DNA from: Bacteroidaceae bacterium | Lineage (GTDB): Bacteria > Bacteroidota > Bacteroidia > Bacteroidales > Bacteroidaceae | Direction: 5' to 3' | Assembly: GCA_017933995.1 (NCBI GenBank) | Contig: JAGBKI010000047.1 | Coordinates: forward strand, 1 to 64,000 | Length of the DNA: 64,000 nucleotides | In this document: piece after piece, positions 26,739-35,617 of the stretch | Numbering within the stretch: the first letter of the stretch is position 1 | Layout of the letters: each line of letters begins with the position of its first letter | Position numbers and translations under genes: made by a program | Notes under the pieces: generated by a model | What the model was told of the DNA's origin: nothing | The model's input: only the letters and a program-made list of their open reading frames with translations | Databases searched by the model: none

Positions 26739-29690
26739 CTACGGTTTCATCACGACGCCCATCTGGCGGCGTCCGTCCATCTTGATGGCGCAGGGGGCGG
26801 GCAGGCGGACGAGGCGCACGTGGTCGGTCTCCTGCTCGGCGGGCAGGGCGTCGAGGGCGGCCTCGTCGAACGTGCCGTCGCCACGGAAGGGGTTTATCGT
26901 GAAGTAGCCCACGCCGAAGCTGGTCAGGTTCTGGAAGAAGTGCGTGCCCTGGCTGGGGTCTACCTGGTAGTTCTGTAGGCCGAGTTCGACGATGACGCGC
27001 GCGCCGCTGATGTGCGCCCACTTGACGGGTATGCCCAGCCAGCGGTCGCTGCTGCCCCACCGCCCGGGGCCGACGAGGACGTAGCCGCGCTCCTCGGCGA
27101 GCAGCCGCTCGTTGATGGCGGCAATCTCCTCGGCGATGACGGGGTTGTCGGCGGCGTCGTAGGCGGCGGTCTTTACATATAATACGGTGTCGACGTCGGT
27201 CTGGATGCCGTTGCCCAGCACGCTGTGGCTGGTGATGAGCGTCCGGGCGGGCGGGATGAGGCTGAGGTCCTCCTCGACGCGCTCCTTGCTGTCGACGATG
27301 GGGCGTATCTGCAGCAGGTAGAAGTCGGCGTGCTGTCCGTCGGGGCGTATGTCCATGGCAAACTCAATCTCGACGGGGCGGCCTATCTCCTTCAGCCCGA
27401 TGTCGAGGAGTTTGCTGACGGTGGCGGCCAGCGGGAAGGCTTCGTGCTGGAGGATGTTGGCGAAGGTGACGACCTTGCGCCCGCGCCCCGTGGCGCCCTC
27501 CCACAGCATGTCGCTGTCGGGGTCGTAGGTGGAGACGATGTACTTGAAGGTCTTGTCTTGGTCGGCGTCGCGCACGGCCACGTCGCGCAGGTTGTAGCCG
27601 TCGTCGCGCCTCACCTCGGCGCCGCGCTGCGACAGGTCGAGGGCGCAGAAGCGGCGCTGCGTCTCGCGCAGGGCCATGTCGGTGCTGGAGAGCTGCAGGA
27701 TGTGGCGCGGGTGGGCGGGCGAGAACTTGAGCGTGACGCCGCCGTCGACGATGTACTTGCCCAGCCCCATGGCCACGGAGGCCACGCCGTCCTCGGCGCG
27801 CTCGTCGCCGATGGGGTAGAAGTTGAGCGAGCGCGCCACGCCGGACAGTGTGGGGTAGAACAGCGTGCCGTGGGCGGTGCCGACCACCTCCTGCAGGACG
27901 ACGGCCATCTTCTCCTGGTCGATGACGCTCTGCGTGGCCTGCATGTAGGCTTTGCTGTCGTGGAAGAAGACGCTGGCGTAGACGGCCTTGACGGCTTTGC
28001 AGAGGTCGTCGAGGGCGGCGGCCTTGTCGTCGCCCACGGGCACCATATAGGTGGCGTAGACGCCTGCGAAGGGCTGGTAGTGGGCGTCCTCAAGCACGCT
28101 GCTGGAGCGCACGGCGACGGGGTGGCTGACGAACTGCAGGTAGGAGCGCAGGTCGCTGACCAGCGCCTCGGGCAGCGGCGCGCACTCGAAGGACATCAGG
28201 ATTTCCTCGTCGCTGGCGTTGGAGAGGGCGATGTCGTAGAGCGCGTTGCTCTCCATAAACGTGTCGAAATTGTCGGTGCAGACGACGACGGTCTTGGGTA
28301 TGCCGACGCTCATGCGCTCGGTCTCCAGGCGCGGGTATCGGCGCATCATCTGGGCGATGAAGGCCAGGCCGCGCCCCTTGCCGCCCAGCGACCCGCGGCC
28401 CATACGGGCGAAGTGGCTGTACTCGTCGAACATGTCCTGGCGGTAGTTGGCCAGCACGCCGACGTTCTTCAGGCGGCGGTAGTTCATGATGAGGTCGAAG
28501 ACCAGCTGGCGCGCCTCGTCCATGTCCTCGTACTCGTCGACGTCTACGTGCTTGAGGATGACGGCGGGCGGGAACATGGCGCGCGAGAAGAAGAAGCGCG
28601 AGAAGTGGTTGCGCCGCAGGTGGTGGCGCATGGCCTCGTCGGGGATGTTGAAGACGTTGTGCTGCAGGTCCTTGAGCGTCTTGAGGCGCATCAGCTCGCG
28701 CCCCGTGGCGGGGTCGGTGATGACGAAGTCGCCGAAGCCGAAGCCGCGGCGCACCTCGCGGCGCAGGTCCTGCGGGTAGGTCTTGCTGTTCTTGCTGATG
28801 AAGGCGGCGTCGAGTTCGGCGGCCAGGGCGCGCGTGCGCTCCTCGTTGCTCTCGAAAATGACGGGCAGGTACTTGTCGTGGCGGCGTATGTAACGGCCCA
28901 GTTCGTAGCCCGCCTCGGGGTTCTTGCGCCCGCCCATGCCGAAGCTCATGTCCGAGACGACGCCCAGTATGTTGTCCTTGTAGAGCTGGTATAGGCCGAC
29001 GGCCTCCTCGTAACTGCGCGCCAGCATCACCTTGGGCCGCCCGCGCATACGCATCGTCTTGAGCTGCTCGTTGAGGGCCTCGGCGGCGAAGAACTGGCTC
29101 TGCTCCAGCACGTAGCGGAACAGGTGGGTCAGCGCGCTGCTGTAGAAGCGCACGCTGTCCTCGACCAGCAGGATGACCTGCACGCCCACCGAGGCACAGT
29201 CGTGGGGCGCGTTCCACTTGTCCTCGATGAGTTTGACGATGGCCACGAGCAGCTGCGGGTCGCCCAGCCACGAGAAGACGTAGTCGATGCCCGTCAAGTC
29301 GGCGCGCTGTATGCGCCGTGTCACCTCCTTGCTGAACGGCGTGAGCACCACGATGGGTATGGCCGGGTGGGCGGCCTTGATTTCCTTGGCCTCGTCGAAG
29401 ATGTCGCGCTTGTCCATGTTGGGCAGCACGATGATGAGCTCGAAAGGCCGCTCGGCGAGCAGTTTCAGCGCCTCGCCCTTGGTCTGCACCTGCGTGAAGC
29501 GCGGCGGGTAGCGCAGGCCCAGGTGGGTGTACTCGTTGAAAATCTCCTCGTCGACGCGCCCGTCGTCCTCCAGCATGAAGGCGTCGTACTTCGAGGAGAG
29601 GAGCATGATGTTGTAGATGCGCCGGTTCATCAGGTCGGCGAACGGCGTGTCGCGCATGGCGACGTCTTTCAGGCGGGGTATCTGGCTCAT
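26739..29690 (-). CDS. Two-receiver PEP/pyruvate-binding (PPDK N-terminal) protein
   Basis: 983 residues. Residues about 25-160 look like a response-regulator receiver that has lost its phospho-acceptor Asp (ELIIVLPNM). Residues about 170-320 form a second receiver that keeps the acidic pair VEDS, the acceptor Asp247 (GVVSDMSF) and Lys300 (AFISKNSK). From about 400 on there is a PEP synthase/PPDK nucleotide-binding domain (SLGGKGRGLAF, VRSSSVLEDAHYQPFAGVYAT, EFAMDIRPDG...LLQIRPI). The His swivel domain and PEP-binding barrel of true PEP synthase are absent. It may bind ATP and couple phosphorylation signals to a partner; the reaction is unknown. It is monocistronic. Confidence 0.85.
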   Translation of the reverse strand: MSQIPRLKDVAMRDTPFADLMNRRIYNIMLLSSKYDAFMLEDDGRVDEEIFNEYTHLGLRYPPRFTQVQTKGEALKLLAERPFELIIVLPNMDKRDIFDEAKEIKAAHPAIPIVVLTPFSKEVTRRIQRADLTGIDYVFSWLGDPQLLVAIVKLIEDKWNAPHDCASVGVQVILLVEDSVRFYSSALTHLFRYVLEQSQFFAAEALNEQLKTMRMRGRPKVMLARSYEEAVGLYQLYKDNILGVVSDMSFGMGGRKNPEAGYELGRYIRRHDKYLPVIFESNEERTRALAAELDAAFISKNSKTYPQDLRREVRRGFGFGDFVITDPATGRELMRLKTLKDLQHNVFNIPDEAMRHHLRRNHFSRFFFSRAMFPPAVILKHVDVDEYEDMDEARQLVFDLIMNYRRLKNVGVLANYRQDMFDEYSHFARMGRGSLGGKGRGLAFIAQMMRRYPRLETERMSVGIPKTVVVCTDNFDTFMESNALYDIALSNASDEEILMSFECAPLPEALVSDLRSYLQFVSHPVAVRSSSVLEDAHYQPFAGVYATYMVPVGDDKAAALDDLCKAVKAVYASVFFHDSKAYMQATQSVIDQEKMAVVLQEVVGTAHGTLFYPTLSGVARSLNFYPIGDERAEDGVASVAMGLGKYIVDGGVTLKFSPAHPRHILQLSSTDMALRETQRRFCALDLSQRGAEVRRDDGYNLRDVAVRDADQDKTFKYIVSTYDPDSDMLWEGATGRGRKVVTFANILQHEAFPLAATVSKLLDIGLKEIGRPVEIEFAMDIRPDGQHADFYLLQIRPIVDSKERVEEDLSLIPPARTLITSHSVLGNGIQTDVDTVLYVKTAAYDAADNPVIAEEIAAINERLLAEERGYVLVGPGRWGSSDRWLGIPVKWAHISGARVIVELGLQNYQVDPSQGTHFFQNLTSFGVGYFTINPFRGDGTFDEAALDALPAEQETDHVRLVRLPAPCAIKMDGRRQMGVVMKP

Positions 29691-29758
29691 TTGGGGGCGT
29701 GAGGAATGGCTGGGTAAGGATTGGGGTAAAACGGCGAGGTGCCGCGCTTAAACGACCG

Positions 29759-29766
29759 CAAATTTA
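29759..29766 (-). promoter_or_regulatory. -7 box for the two-receiver gene
   Basis: TAAATTTG on the minus strand fits TAnnTTTG, about 70 bp before the start at 29690. It faces away from the nhaC promoter 44 bp away. Confidence 0.4.
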
Positions 29767-29809
29767 AGGTTTTCAGCGGCAAAGGCCGATTCACCCGCAA
29801 AGATTGTTG

Positions 29810-29817
29810 TACTTTTG
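29810..29817 (+). promoter_or_regulatory. -7 promoter box for nhaC
   Basis: TACTTTTG preceded by GATTGTTG, the same context as before leuC. It is 75 bp before the start codon. Confidence 0.7.
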
Positions 29818-29891
29818 CGGCCAAGGGAAACGATTTGCACGGGCGACTGTGCTTTTTCTGGCAAACACTACAGACATTACAGTTTACACTT

Positions 29892-31217
29892 ATGGCAGAA
29901 CTTGGTCCTACCTTCTCTCCCCTGCGCCGCAAGGTGCGCCGTCACGGCTTGTTAGCGCTCAGTCCGCTGCTGGTGATGGCGGGACTTTTCGTGGTGCTCG
30001 GCGCCCTCGGTGGTGGCATAGCCGAGGTGCCCATCCTTGTGGTCTTTGTGCTCACGGCTGTCTACGCACTTTGGACGCTTCGCGGACTGCCCATCGACGT
30101 GCGACTCGCGCAGTTCGCGCGCGGCGCCGGGGCTGCCGACCTCCTGCTGATGGTTTGGATCTTTGTGCTCGCGGGCGCATTCGCTTCAACAGCGCGCGCC
30201 ACGGGTGCCGTCGACGCCGCCGTGAACCTGACGCTCGCCGCCCTGCCTCCCGAGGCACTTGTGGCGGGTGTGTTCGTGGCGGCCTGCGGCGTGTCGTTCA
30301 GCATCGGCACCTCGGTCGGCACGATTGTGGCCATCGTCCCCGTCTGTGCAGGACTGGCCGAGGGTAGCGGCATTGCCCTGCCGTTGCTCACCGCCGCAGC
30401 GGTGGGTGGTGCCTTTTTTGGCGACAATCTGAGCTTCATCAGCGACACCACTGTGGCCGCCACACGCACGCAGGGCTGTCGGCTCAGCGACAAGTTCCGC
30501 GTGAACTTCCGCATCGTGCTTCCTGCCGCACTTTTCACGCTGGCGCTCTACGCCTGGCTCGGCCTGGGCCACGCGGGAAACACCGTACACACTGTCGAGA
30601 GCGACTGGCTCAAAGTTATCCCCTATCTGCTCGTGGTTGTCCTGGCCATGGCGGGAATGAACGTGCTGCTCGTGCTGCTCATCGCCAATGCCGCCACGGG
30701 CATCACGGGGCTGCTCTACGGCAGTTTCGACGCAGCAGGCTGGATGAAGGCTTCGGCTGATGGCATCACGGGCATGGGCGAACTCATCGTGGTGTCGATG
30801 CTGGCGGGCGGCCTGCTCGAAGTGATTCGCGTGGGCGGCGGCATCACTTATCTCATCCACCGCCTGACGCGCCGCATACGGAGCGCGCGCGGGGCGGAGC
30901 TGTCGATTGCCGCACTGGTGAGCCTCACGAACGTATGCACCGCCAACAACACCGTGGCCATATTGAGCGTGGGCCGCATCTCCAACGACATTGCCGAACG
31001 CTATGGTGTGGACAAGCGGCGCAGCGCCAGCATTCTCGACACTTTTTCCTGCGCCGTCCAGGGTGTGCTCCCTTACGGCGCGCAGCTCCTTATGGCCGCC
31101 GGAATGGCCAGTATCAGCCCCTTGGAGATTATCCCGTGGCTTTTCTACCCGATGGCCACCGCTGCCGCCGCCCTCTGCGCGATTCTGGTGGGGAAGAGGA
31201 AAGGCGCGCGGGCGTAA
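29892..31217 (+). CDS. nhaC: NhaC-family Na+/H+ antiporter
   Basis: 441 residues from MAELGPTFSPLRRKVRRHG with about eleven hydrophobic segments. Family motifs include FSIGTSVGTIVAIVPVC, AAVGGAFFGDNLSFISDTTVAATRTQG (acidic residues in a membrane helix) and the C-terminal NVCTANNTVAI and DTFSCAVQGVLPYGAQ. It exchanges Na+ for H+ across the inner membrane. The frame upstream of 29892 contains the promoter, so it is not coding. It is monocistronic and convergent with the TonB receptor gene. Confidence 0.9.
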   Translation: MAELGPTFSPLRRKVRRHGLLALSPLLVMAGLFVVLGALGGGIAEVPILVVFVLTAVYALWTLRGLPIDVRLAQFARGAGAADLLLMVWIFVLAGAFASTARATGAVDAAVNLTLAALPPEALVAGVFVAACGVSFSIGTSVGTIVAIVPVCAGLAEGSGIALPLLTAAAVGGAFFGDNLSFISDTTVAATRTQGCRLSDKFRVNFRIVLPAALFTLALYAWLGLGHAGNTVHTVESDWLKVIPYLLVVVLAMAGMNVLLVLLIANAATGITGLLYGSFDAAGWMKASADGITGMGELIVVSMLAGGLLEVIRVGGGITYLIHRLTRRIRSARGAELSIAALVSLTNVCTANNTVAILSVGRISNDIAERYGVDKRRSASILDTFSCAVQGVLPYGAQLLMAAGMASISPLEIIPWLFYPMATAAAALCAILVGKRKGARA

Positions 31218-31265
31218 ACGGGAGTCAGGGAAAGCACATCCCCAGCTTTTCACGCCGCTGTAGAA

Positions 31266-31331
31266 CAATCCCAGCGGGATTGCACAAAGACCTGATGCAG
31301 AACCAGTCTTGTGCAACCCCGCTGGGAGTTG
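31266..31331. repeat. Short member of the GC-rich dyad family
   Basis: CAATCCCAGCGGGATTGCAC is mirrored by TTGTGCAACCCCGCTGGG. It lies between the convergent nhaC and TonB receptor genes, where it could also act as a transcription block. It lacks the outer GGCCGGGGC hairpins. Confidence 0.75.
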
Positions 31332-31355
31332 TTTTTGGGGCGTATCCCCGTTGGC

Positions 31356-33428
31356 CTACCACCTCACGCTGCCGCCCACCAGGGCGACAAGGCGGGGCTG
31401 CGGCACACCTGCCACATCGACATAGCGGCGGCAGGTCACGTTGGAGAGGTCGCACGAAAGCGCATAGCGCCCGCGCTGCCACGAGAGACGCACGTCGAGC
31501 AGCGCATAGGTGCCGTAGTGGCGTGTGCGGTCGGTCGGGGCAAGCCCCTCGTAGACCTGGTAGGCCCCAGCGCGGTTCTGCACACGCAGCGTCCAGTCGG
31601 CGCGCAGCCCAGCGGGGAGGTCGTGCGACAGCGTGGCGACAAACTTGTTACGGAGGTGGTTCATCGCGTAATTGGAACGGAACACGTAGGCATCGTCCTT
31701 GCGACGCTGATGCACATAAGCGTATTCCAGCAACAGGCGACGCAACGGCTGCCGACTGCCAAGCCAACGGCGCAAGTCGGCACGCGCAGAGACACTCGCG
31801 CCAAGGCTGTGGAGACGAAAGGCAGCGGCGTGGTAGACATCGGTGGGGCTGTACATCACCCAGTCAATCATGTCGCGCCCACGGGAGTGGAAGCCCTTGA
31901 GGCTGACGGCTATCCCATCGCGCGCCCACTCGGCACCGACGCGCGCCTGGGCATTGCGCTCGGGGCGGAGGCCGACATTGCCCTGCTGCGAGGGCGACTT
32001 GTACCACAGGTCAGTGAACGTGGGCAGGCGGAGGGCTTTGTTCCACGAAGCGAAAAGCCGCCAGCCGCTGCCGGGACGCCAACTGACGTCCACACCGGGG
32101 TAAAGGTGGAAACGGTGGTCGAGTGCGCTGCTGCGCCCGCCAAGCAAGCCCGCCGAAAACGTCCAGCGGCGCAACACGACGTTGTGTTCCAAATACACAT
32201 CTACGTTCGTGCGGTGGGCGTTGCGCGTATAGTAAATGCCGTCCTGGCCGGGGATACGCACGTAGCGGCTCTCGTCCATCGGCGTACCGAGGTTGCCGCT
32301 AAGCAAGTTCTCGTCGCTGATGCCCGCCCCCACCGCCGTGCGTCCCAGAATCCACTGGCCCCAAGCGTTGAGGCCGAGGTGATAAACGTCGGTGCGGTTG
32401 AAGTTTTCGTAGTCGTGCGTGCCGCGCACCCATTGGTAGTGGTCGGTGGTACGTGTCCACGACAGTTCGGGCTGCAAGTGCAGGCCGCCCGCCCGCGCGT
32501 CGGCACGGGCGCTGACAAGCGTGCGCCGCGTGGCCTCCCACTGGCGGTCGTTGGCCGGGCTGTAGAACGTGTTGGCACCGAAGTCGTCGGCCACGTGTCC
32601 GGCCTGGACATGGAGGCGCAGGTCGTCGCCGTCGTAGACGCCCTGCCAGTAGACCTTGGCGCCTTTGAAGTCGCCGTTCTTCACCGCACCGTCGCTGCGG
32701 CTGCCGCCCACGCTGAGCGACGTGTGGAAACGCCCGCCGCCGCTGTCTATTGCCTGCCGCGCCGCGCCCGTCAGCGTGCCGTAACTGCCTGCCTGCAACT
32801 CGGCGCGCCCTTCCGTGCCGCGCTGGCGCGTCACGACGTTGATGGCGCCGCTGAAAGCCTGGCTGCCGAAGATTCGGGAAGCGGCTCCCTCGAACACTTC
32901 TATGCGCTCGATGTCCGCCAAAGCGAACGGGAACTGCGCAGCGTTGTGGCCCGTCTGCACATCGCCGTAGGGGATGCCGTTCACGAGCAAGGCCAGCTGG
33001 TCGAAAGTGCCGCCGTTGATACTGATGTCCGTTTGAATGCCAAAACCGCCGCGTTGGCGCACGTCTATGCCCGCTGCAAGTTTCAGCGCGTCGCTGACAG
33101 CGGTGACTCCCGCCGCCGCGATGTCATCACGCGTCAGCGTAGTCACCTGCCGAGCCGCAATGCCTGCGGCCATAGGAGCACGCGAAGCCGCTACAGTGGC
33201 CTCCGTCAGCGGGATGGTGTCGCCCGGCTGAACGATGTCCTCGTCCGTTCCGACGGGACGCACTGCGAACGCCTCTAACTGCAAGCAGGGGGCGGCGGCA
33301 AGCAGCGTGCCGACCGACAGCACGCCGATGCGCACCTCGCGCCCCAGCGCAGCAAACAGCGCCCACCCCGTGCGCCGGAACTGGCGGAACGTGATGACCT
33401 CGCGCTTCCTGAATGGGAAGGTGTACAT
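31356..33428 (-). CDS. TonB-dependent outer-membrane receptor, BtuB-like
   Basis: 690 residues from MYTFPFRKREVITFRQF. The N-terminus RRTGWALFAALGREVRIGVLSVG resembles the unusual leader I associate with Bacteroidales BtuB-type receptors. The plug domain is clear (VSDALKLAAGIDVRQRG, TDISINGGTFDQLALLVNGIP, IERIEVFEGAASRIFG, GAINVVTR). A 22-strand-type barrel follows, with the final strand ending in VRW. A cobalamin substrate is inferred from overall resemblance. No cobalamin riboswitch is present: an alkyltransferase gene on the same strand ends only 49 bp upstream. TonB and energy partners are elsewhere. Confidence 0.82.
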   Translation of the reverse strand: MYTFPFRKREVITFRQFRRTGWALFAALGREVRIGVLSVGTLLAAAPCLQLEAFAVRPVGTDEDIVQPGDTIPLTEATVAASRAPMAAGIAARQVTTLTRDDIAAAGVTAVSDALKLAAGIDVRQRGGFGIQTDISINGGTFDQLALLVNGIPYGDVQTGHNAAQFPFALADIERIEVFEGAASRIFGSQAFSGAINVVTRQRGTEGRAELQAGSYGTLTGAARQAIDSGGGRFHTSLSVGGSRSDGAVKNGDFKGAKVYWQGVYDGDDLRLHVQAGHVADDFGANTFYSPANDRQWEATRRTLVSARADARAGGLHLQPELSWTRTTDHYQWVRGTHDYENFNRTDVYHLGLNAWGQWILGRTAVGAGISDENLLSGNLGTPMDESRYVRIPGQDGIYYTRNAHRTNVDVYLEHNVVLRRWTFSAGLLGGRSSALDHRFHLYPGVDVSWRPGSGWRLFASWNKALRLPTFTDLWYKSPSQQGNVGLRPERNAQARVGAEWARDGIAVSLKGFHSRGRDMIDWVMYSPTDVYHAAAFRLHSLGASVSARADLRRWLGSRQPLRRLLLEYAYVHQRRKDDAYVFRSNYAMNHLRNKFVATLSHDLPAGLRADWTLRVQNRAGAYQVYEGLAPTDRTRHYGTYALLDVRLSWQRGRYALSCDLSNVTCRRYVDVAGVPQPRLVALVGGSVRW

Positions 33429-33477
33429 AATGGTTTGGAAAAAAATAAAAAGTGAATAAAAAAACGGGCATACGCCC

Positions 33478-34020
33478 TTATGTTTCGCCAGCCTGCACAC
33501 GCGCCAACGACTCGATGCCATTCAAAAAGCGCTTGGCTGGCAGGCCGCCTGCGTATCCGCCTAAAGAAACGCCGGCAGCCAGCACACGGTGGCACGGCAC
33601 AACCACGCTCATGCCGTTCGCGCCCACAGCCGCACCCACAGCCCGCGCCGCACCACGCTTGCACACTCCGCGTGCACAGAGCATGGCCGCCAACTCGCCG
33701 TAAGTGGCCACCGTGCCGTATGGCAGCTCCAACAGCGCCTGCCAAACGGCTTTCTGAAACGCCGTGCCCACCATGAGCAGCGGCAGGTCGAAGGCACGCC
33801 GCTCCATGCCGAAGTACTCGTCAAGCTGCGTGGCCGCGCGGCGCAGCAACTCCGTCTGCCCCCGGCGCGTCTCCGCACCAAGCGCACGGCACACGCGCCG
33901 CACCACTGCCTCGTGGCGCGCGCTGCCAGGCCAGTCGCACAGGCAGAGTTGCCCGTCCGCGTCGCCCAGCACCAGCCGCCCCACTGGCGACTCGTAGTCC
34001 CATAGCCGAATCTCCTTCAT
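33478..34020 (-). CDS. ogt: Methylated-DNA--protein-cysteine methyltransferase
   Basis: 180 residues from MKEIRLWDYESPVGRL (M at 34032 is an alternative). The C-terminal domain has the helix FQKAVWQALLELPYGTVATYGELA and the active-site VVVPCHRVLA, whose Cys takes the alkyl group from O6-alkylguanine. The N-terminal ribonuclease-like domain is short but present. It repairs alkylated DNA by a single-use reaction. It lies 49 bp upstream of the TonB receptor gene on the same strand. Confidence 0.93.
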   Translation of the reverse strand: MKEIRLWDYESPVGRLVLGDADGQLCLCDWPGSARHEAVVRRVCRALGAETRRGQTELLRRAATQLDEYFGMERRAFDLPLLMVGTAFQKAVWQALLELPYGTVATYGELAAMLCARGVCKRGAARAVGAAVGANGMSVVVPCHRVLAAGVSLGGYAGGLPAKRFLNGIESLARVQAGET

Positions 34021-34142
34021 AGCCTTGCGCATCTTCTCATAGCAAAGAGAGGCCAAAAATAGCACAAGGCACGAAATGCGCCAAGTCCCTCCGCGCTTTT
34101 CCGCTCCCCCCCCCCACCCTTTTTACACCCTTACGCGCGCGC

Positions 34143-34160
34143 GTATATATAAATACGGAG
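34143..34160 (+). promoter_or_regulatory. Recurrent TATATATAAATACGGAG motif upstream of mrp
   Basis: GTATATATAAATACGGAG lies about 70 bp upstream of the mrp -7 box, preceded by a GCGCGCGCG tract. It matches the copies at 5453 (minus) and 8287 (plus). Confidence 0.4.
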
Positions 34161-34229
34161 ACACGTCCGTTTGCCCAGCCATTTGCAACAAAATCCGCTC
34201 GCAACAGCGCCGCTTTGGGAACAAAAGCA

Positions 34230-34237
34230 TACTTTTG
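34230..34237 (+). promoter_or_regulatory. -7 promoter box for mrp
   Basis: TACTTTTG only 21 bp before the start codon at 34258, implying a very short leader. Confidence 0.65.
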
Positions 34238-34257
34238 CCACGAAAGAAAAAACTGAT

Positions 34258-35358
34258 ATGCAACTTTATCCCAAACTGATAACCGACGCGCTGGCCACCG
34301 TGCGCTACCCCGGCACGAAGAAAAGCCTCATAGAGAGCGACATGCTCGAAGACGACCTGCGCATCGACGGCATGAACGTGAGTTTCTCCCTGCTGTTCGA
34401 CAAGAGCACCGACCCGTTTCTGAAAAGCACCGTCAAAGCCGCCGAGGCAGCCATACACGCCTACGTTTCGCCCGATGTGAACGTGGCCATCAGCGTCCGC
34501 ACGCGGCAGAAAGACCGTCCCGAACCGGGCAAGATGCTCCCGGAGGTAAAGAACGTCATTGCCGTGAGCAGCGGAAAGGGCGGCGTGGGCAAAAGCACCG
34601 TGGCAGCCAATCTCGCCGTGGCGCTGGCGCAGGCAGGCTACGAGGTTGGTCTGCTCGACTGCGACATCTTCGGCCCCAGCGTGCCCAAAATGTTCCACGT
34701 CGAGGCCGAACAAATTTTTGCCGAGGAGATTGACGGGCGGCAACTCATGATACCCGCGCTGAAATACGGCGTGCGGCTGATGAGCATGGGCTTCTTCGTC
34801 AATCCCGACACCGCAGCCTTGTGGCGCGGGGCTATGGCCTCAAACGCACTCAAGCAACTTGTGGGCGACGTGAAGTGGGGCGCGCTCGACTACCTTGTGC
34901 TCGACACGCCTCCCGGCACCAGCGACATCCATCTGACCTTGCTGCAAACGCTCTCCATCACCGGCGCAGTCATCGTGTCCACCCCCCAGCAGGTGGCGCT
35001 GGCCGACGCGCGCAAAGGCATTGACATGTATCGCAACGAGAAAGTGGGCGTGCCCATCCTCGGCCTGGTAGAAAACATGGCGTGGTTCACGCCCGCCGAA
35101 CTCCCCCAGAACAAATACTACATCTTTGGGCGCGAGGGCGTGAAACGGCTGGCCGACGAAATGCAAGTGCCCCTGCTCGGACAGATACCCCTTGTGCAAA
35201 CCATCTGCGAGAGCGGCGACGGAGGCGAACCCGCAGCCGTGCGCCCCGACACCGCCACAGGGCTGGCCTTCCGCGAGTTGGCCGCGCGCGTGGTGGAGGA
35301 AACCGCGCGGCGCAACGCTTCGCTCCCGCCAACAAGCATCGTCGAAACGACAAGATAG
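34258..35358 (+). CDS. mrp: Mrp/NBP35-family P-loop ATPase (Fe-S carrier)
   Basis: 366 residues from MQLYPKLITDALATVRYPGT. An N-terminal MIP18/DUF59-like domain (about 1-90) is followed by a deviant Walker A (SSGKGGVGKSTVAANLA, near residue 100), LLDCDIFGPSVP and DYLVLDTPPGTSD. The CxxC usually found near the C-terminus of Mrp is replaced (VENMAWFTPAELPQNKYYIFG), which I recall as typical of Bacteroidetes Mrp. It is thought to carry Fe-S clusters to target proteins. The longer frame from 34171 is excluded by the promoter at 34230. Confidence 0.92.
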   Translation: MQLYPKLITDALATVRYPGTKKSLIESDMLEDDLRIDGMNVSFSLLFDKSTDPFLKSTVKAAEAAIHAYVSPDVNVAISVRTRQKDRPEPGKMLPEVKNVIAVSSGKGGVGKSTVAANLAVALAQAGYEVGLLDCDIFGPSVPKMFHVEAEQIFAEEIDGRQLMIPALKYGVRLMSMGFFVNPDTAALWRGAMASNALKQLVGDVKWGALDYLVLDTPPGTSDIHLTLLQTLSITGAVIVSTPQQVALADARKGIDMYRNEKVGVPILGLVENMAWFTPAELPQNKYYIFGREGVKRLADEMQVPLLGQIPLVQTICESGDGGEPAAVRPDTATGLAFRELAARVVEETARRNASLPPTSIVETTR

Positions 35359-35442
35359 GCGAAAAACAGTCAGACCACACGATTAAAAACTTTCCACAGC
35401 GCCACAACCAACTTTCTTGTGCCCCGTGGAAAGTTTTTTCAT

Positions 35443-35526
35443 AAGCCAAAGAAAATTTTCTTTAAGCCAAAGAAAAAATTATTTAGGCCAAAGAAAAATT
35501 TCTTTGGCTCAAATAAAAATTCCGAA
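35443..35526. repeat. Tandem array of four 21-bp units (array 3)
   Basis: Units start at 35443, 35464, 35485 and 35506, each exactly 21 bp, based on AAGCCAAAGAAAAATTTCTT. The sequence differs from arrays 1 and 2, but unit length and copy number (four) are the same, and the fourth unit is again the most divergent. It lies about 90 bp before a GC-rich dyad block. Confidence 0.85.
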
Positions 35527-35617
35527 AAGCCAACAGGATTTTACGGAAGCGCAGCACGGGCCGCCCGCAGCCGAAGCGGCAGCCGTTTCCTGCGCCTGTT
35601 CTTTTTTCGCATAGCCT

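Noticed and set aside
27225..28994. 589-codon plus-strand frame opposite the two-receiver gene
   Set aside because: Shadow frame with Val/Ala/His bias and no family features.
33429..33477. Cobalamin riboswitch before the BtuB-like receptor
   Set aside because: Only 49 bp separate it from the upstream alkyltransferase gene, too short for the riboswitch, and no B12-box was seen.
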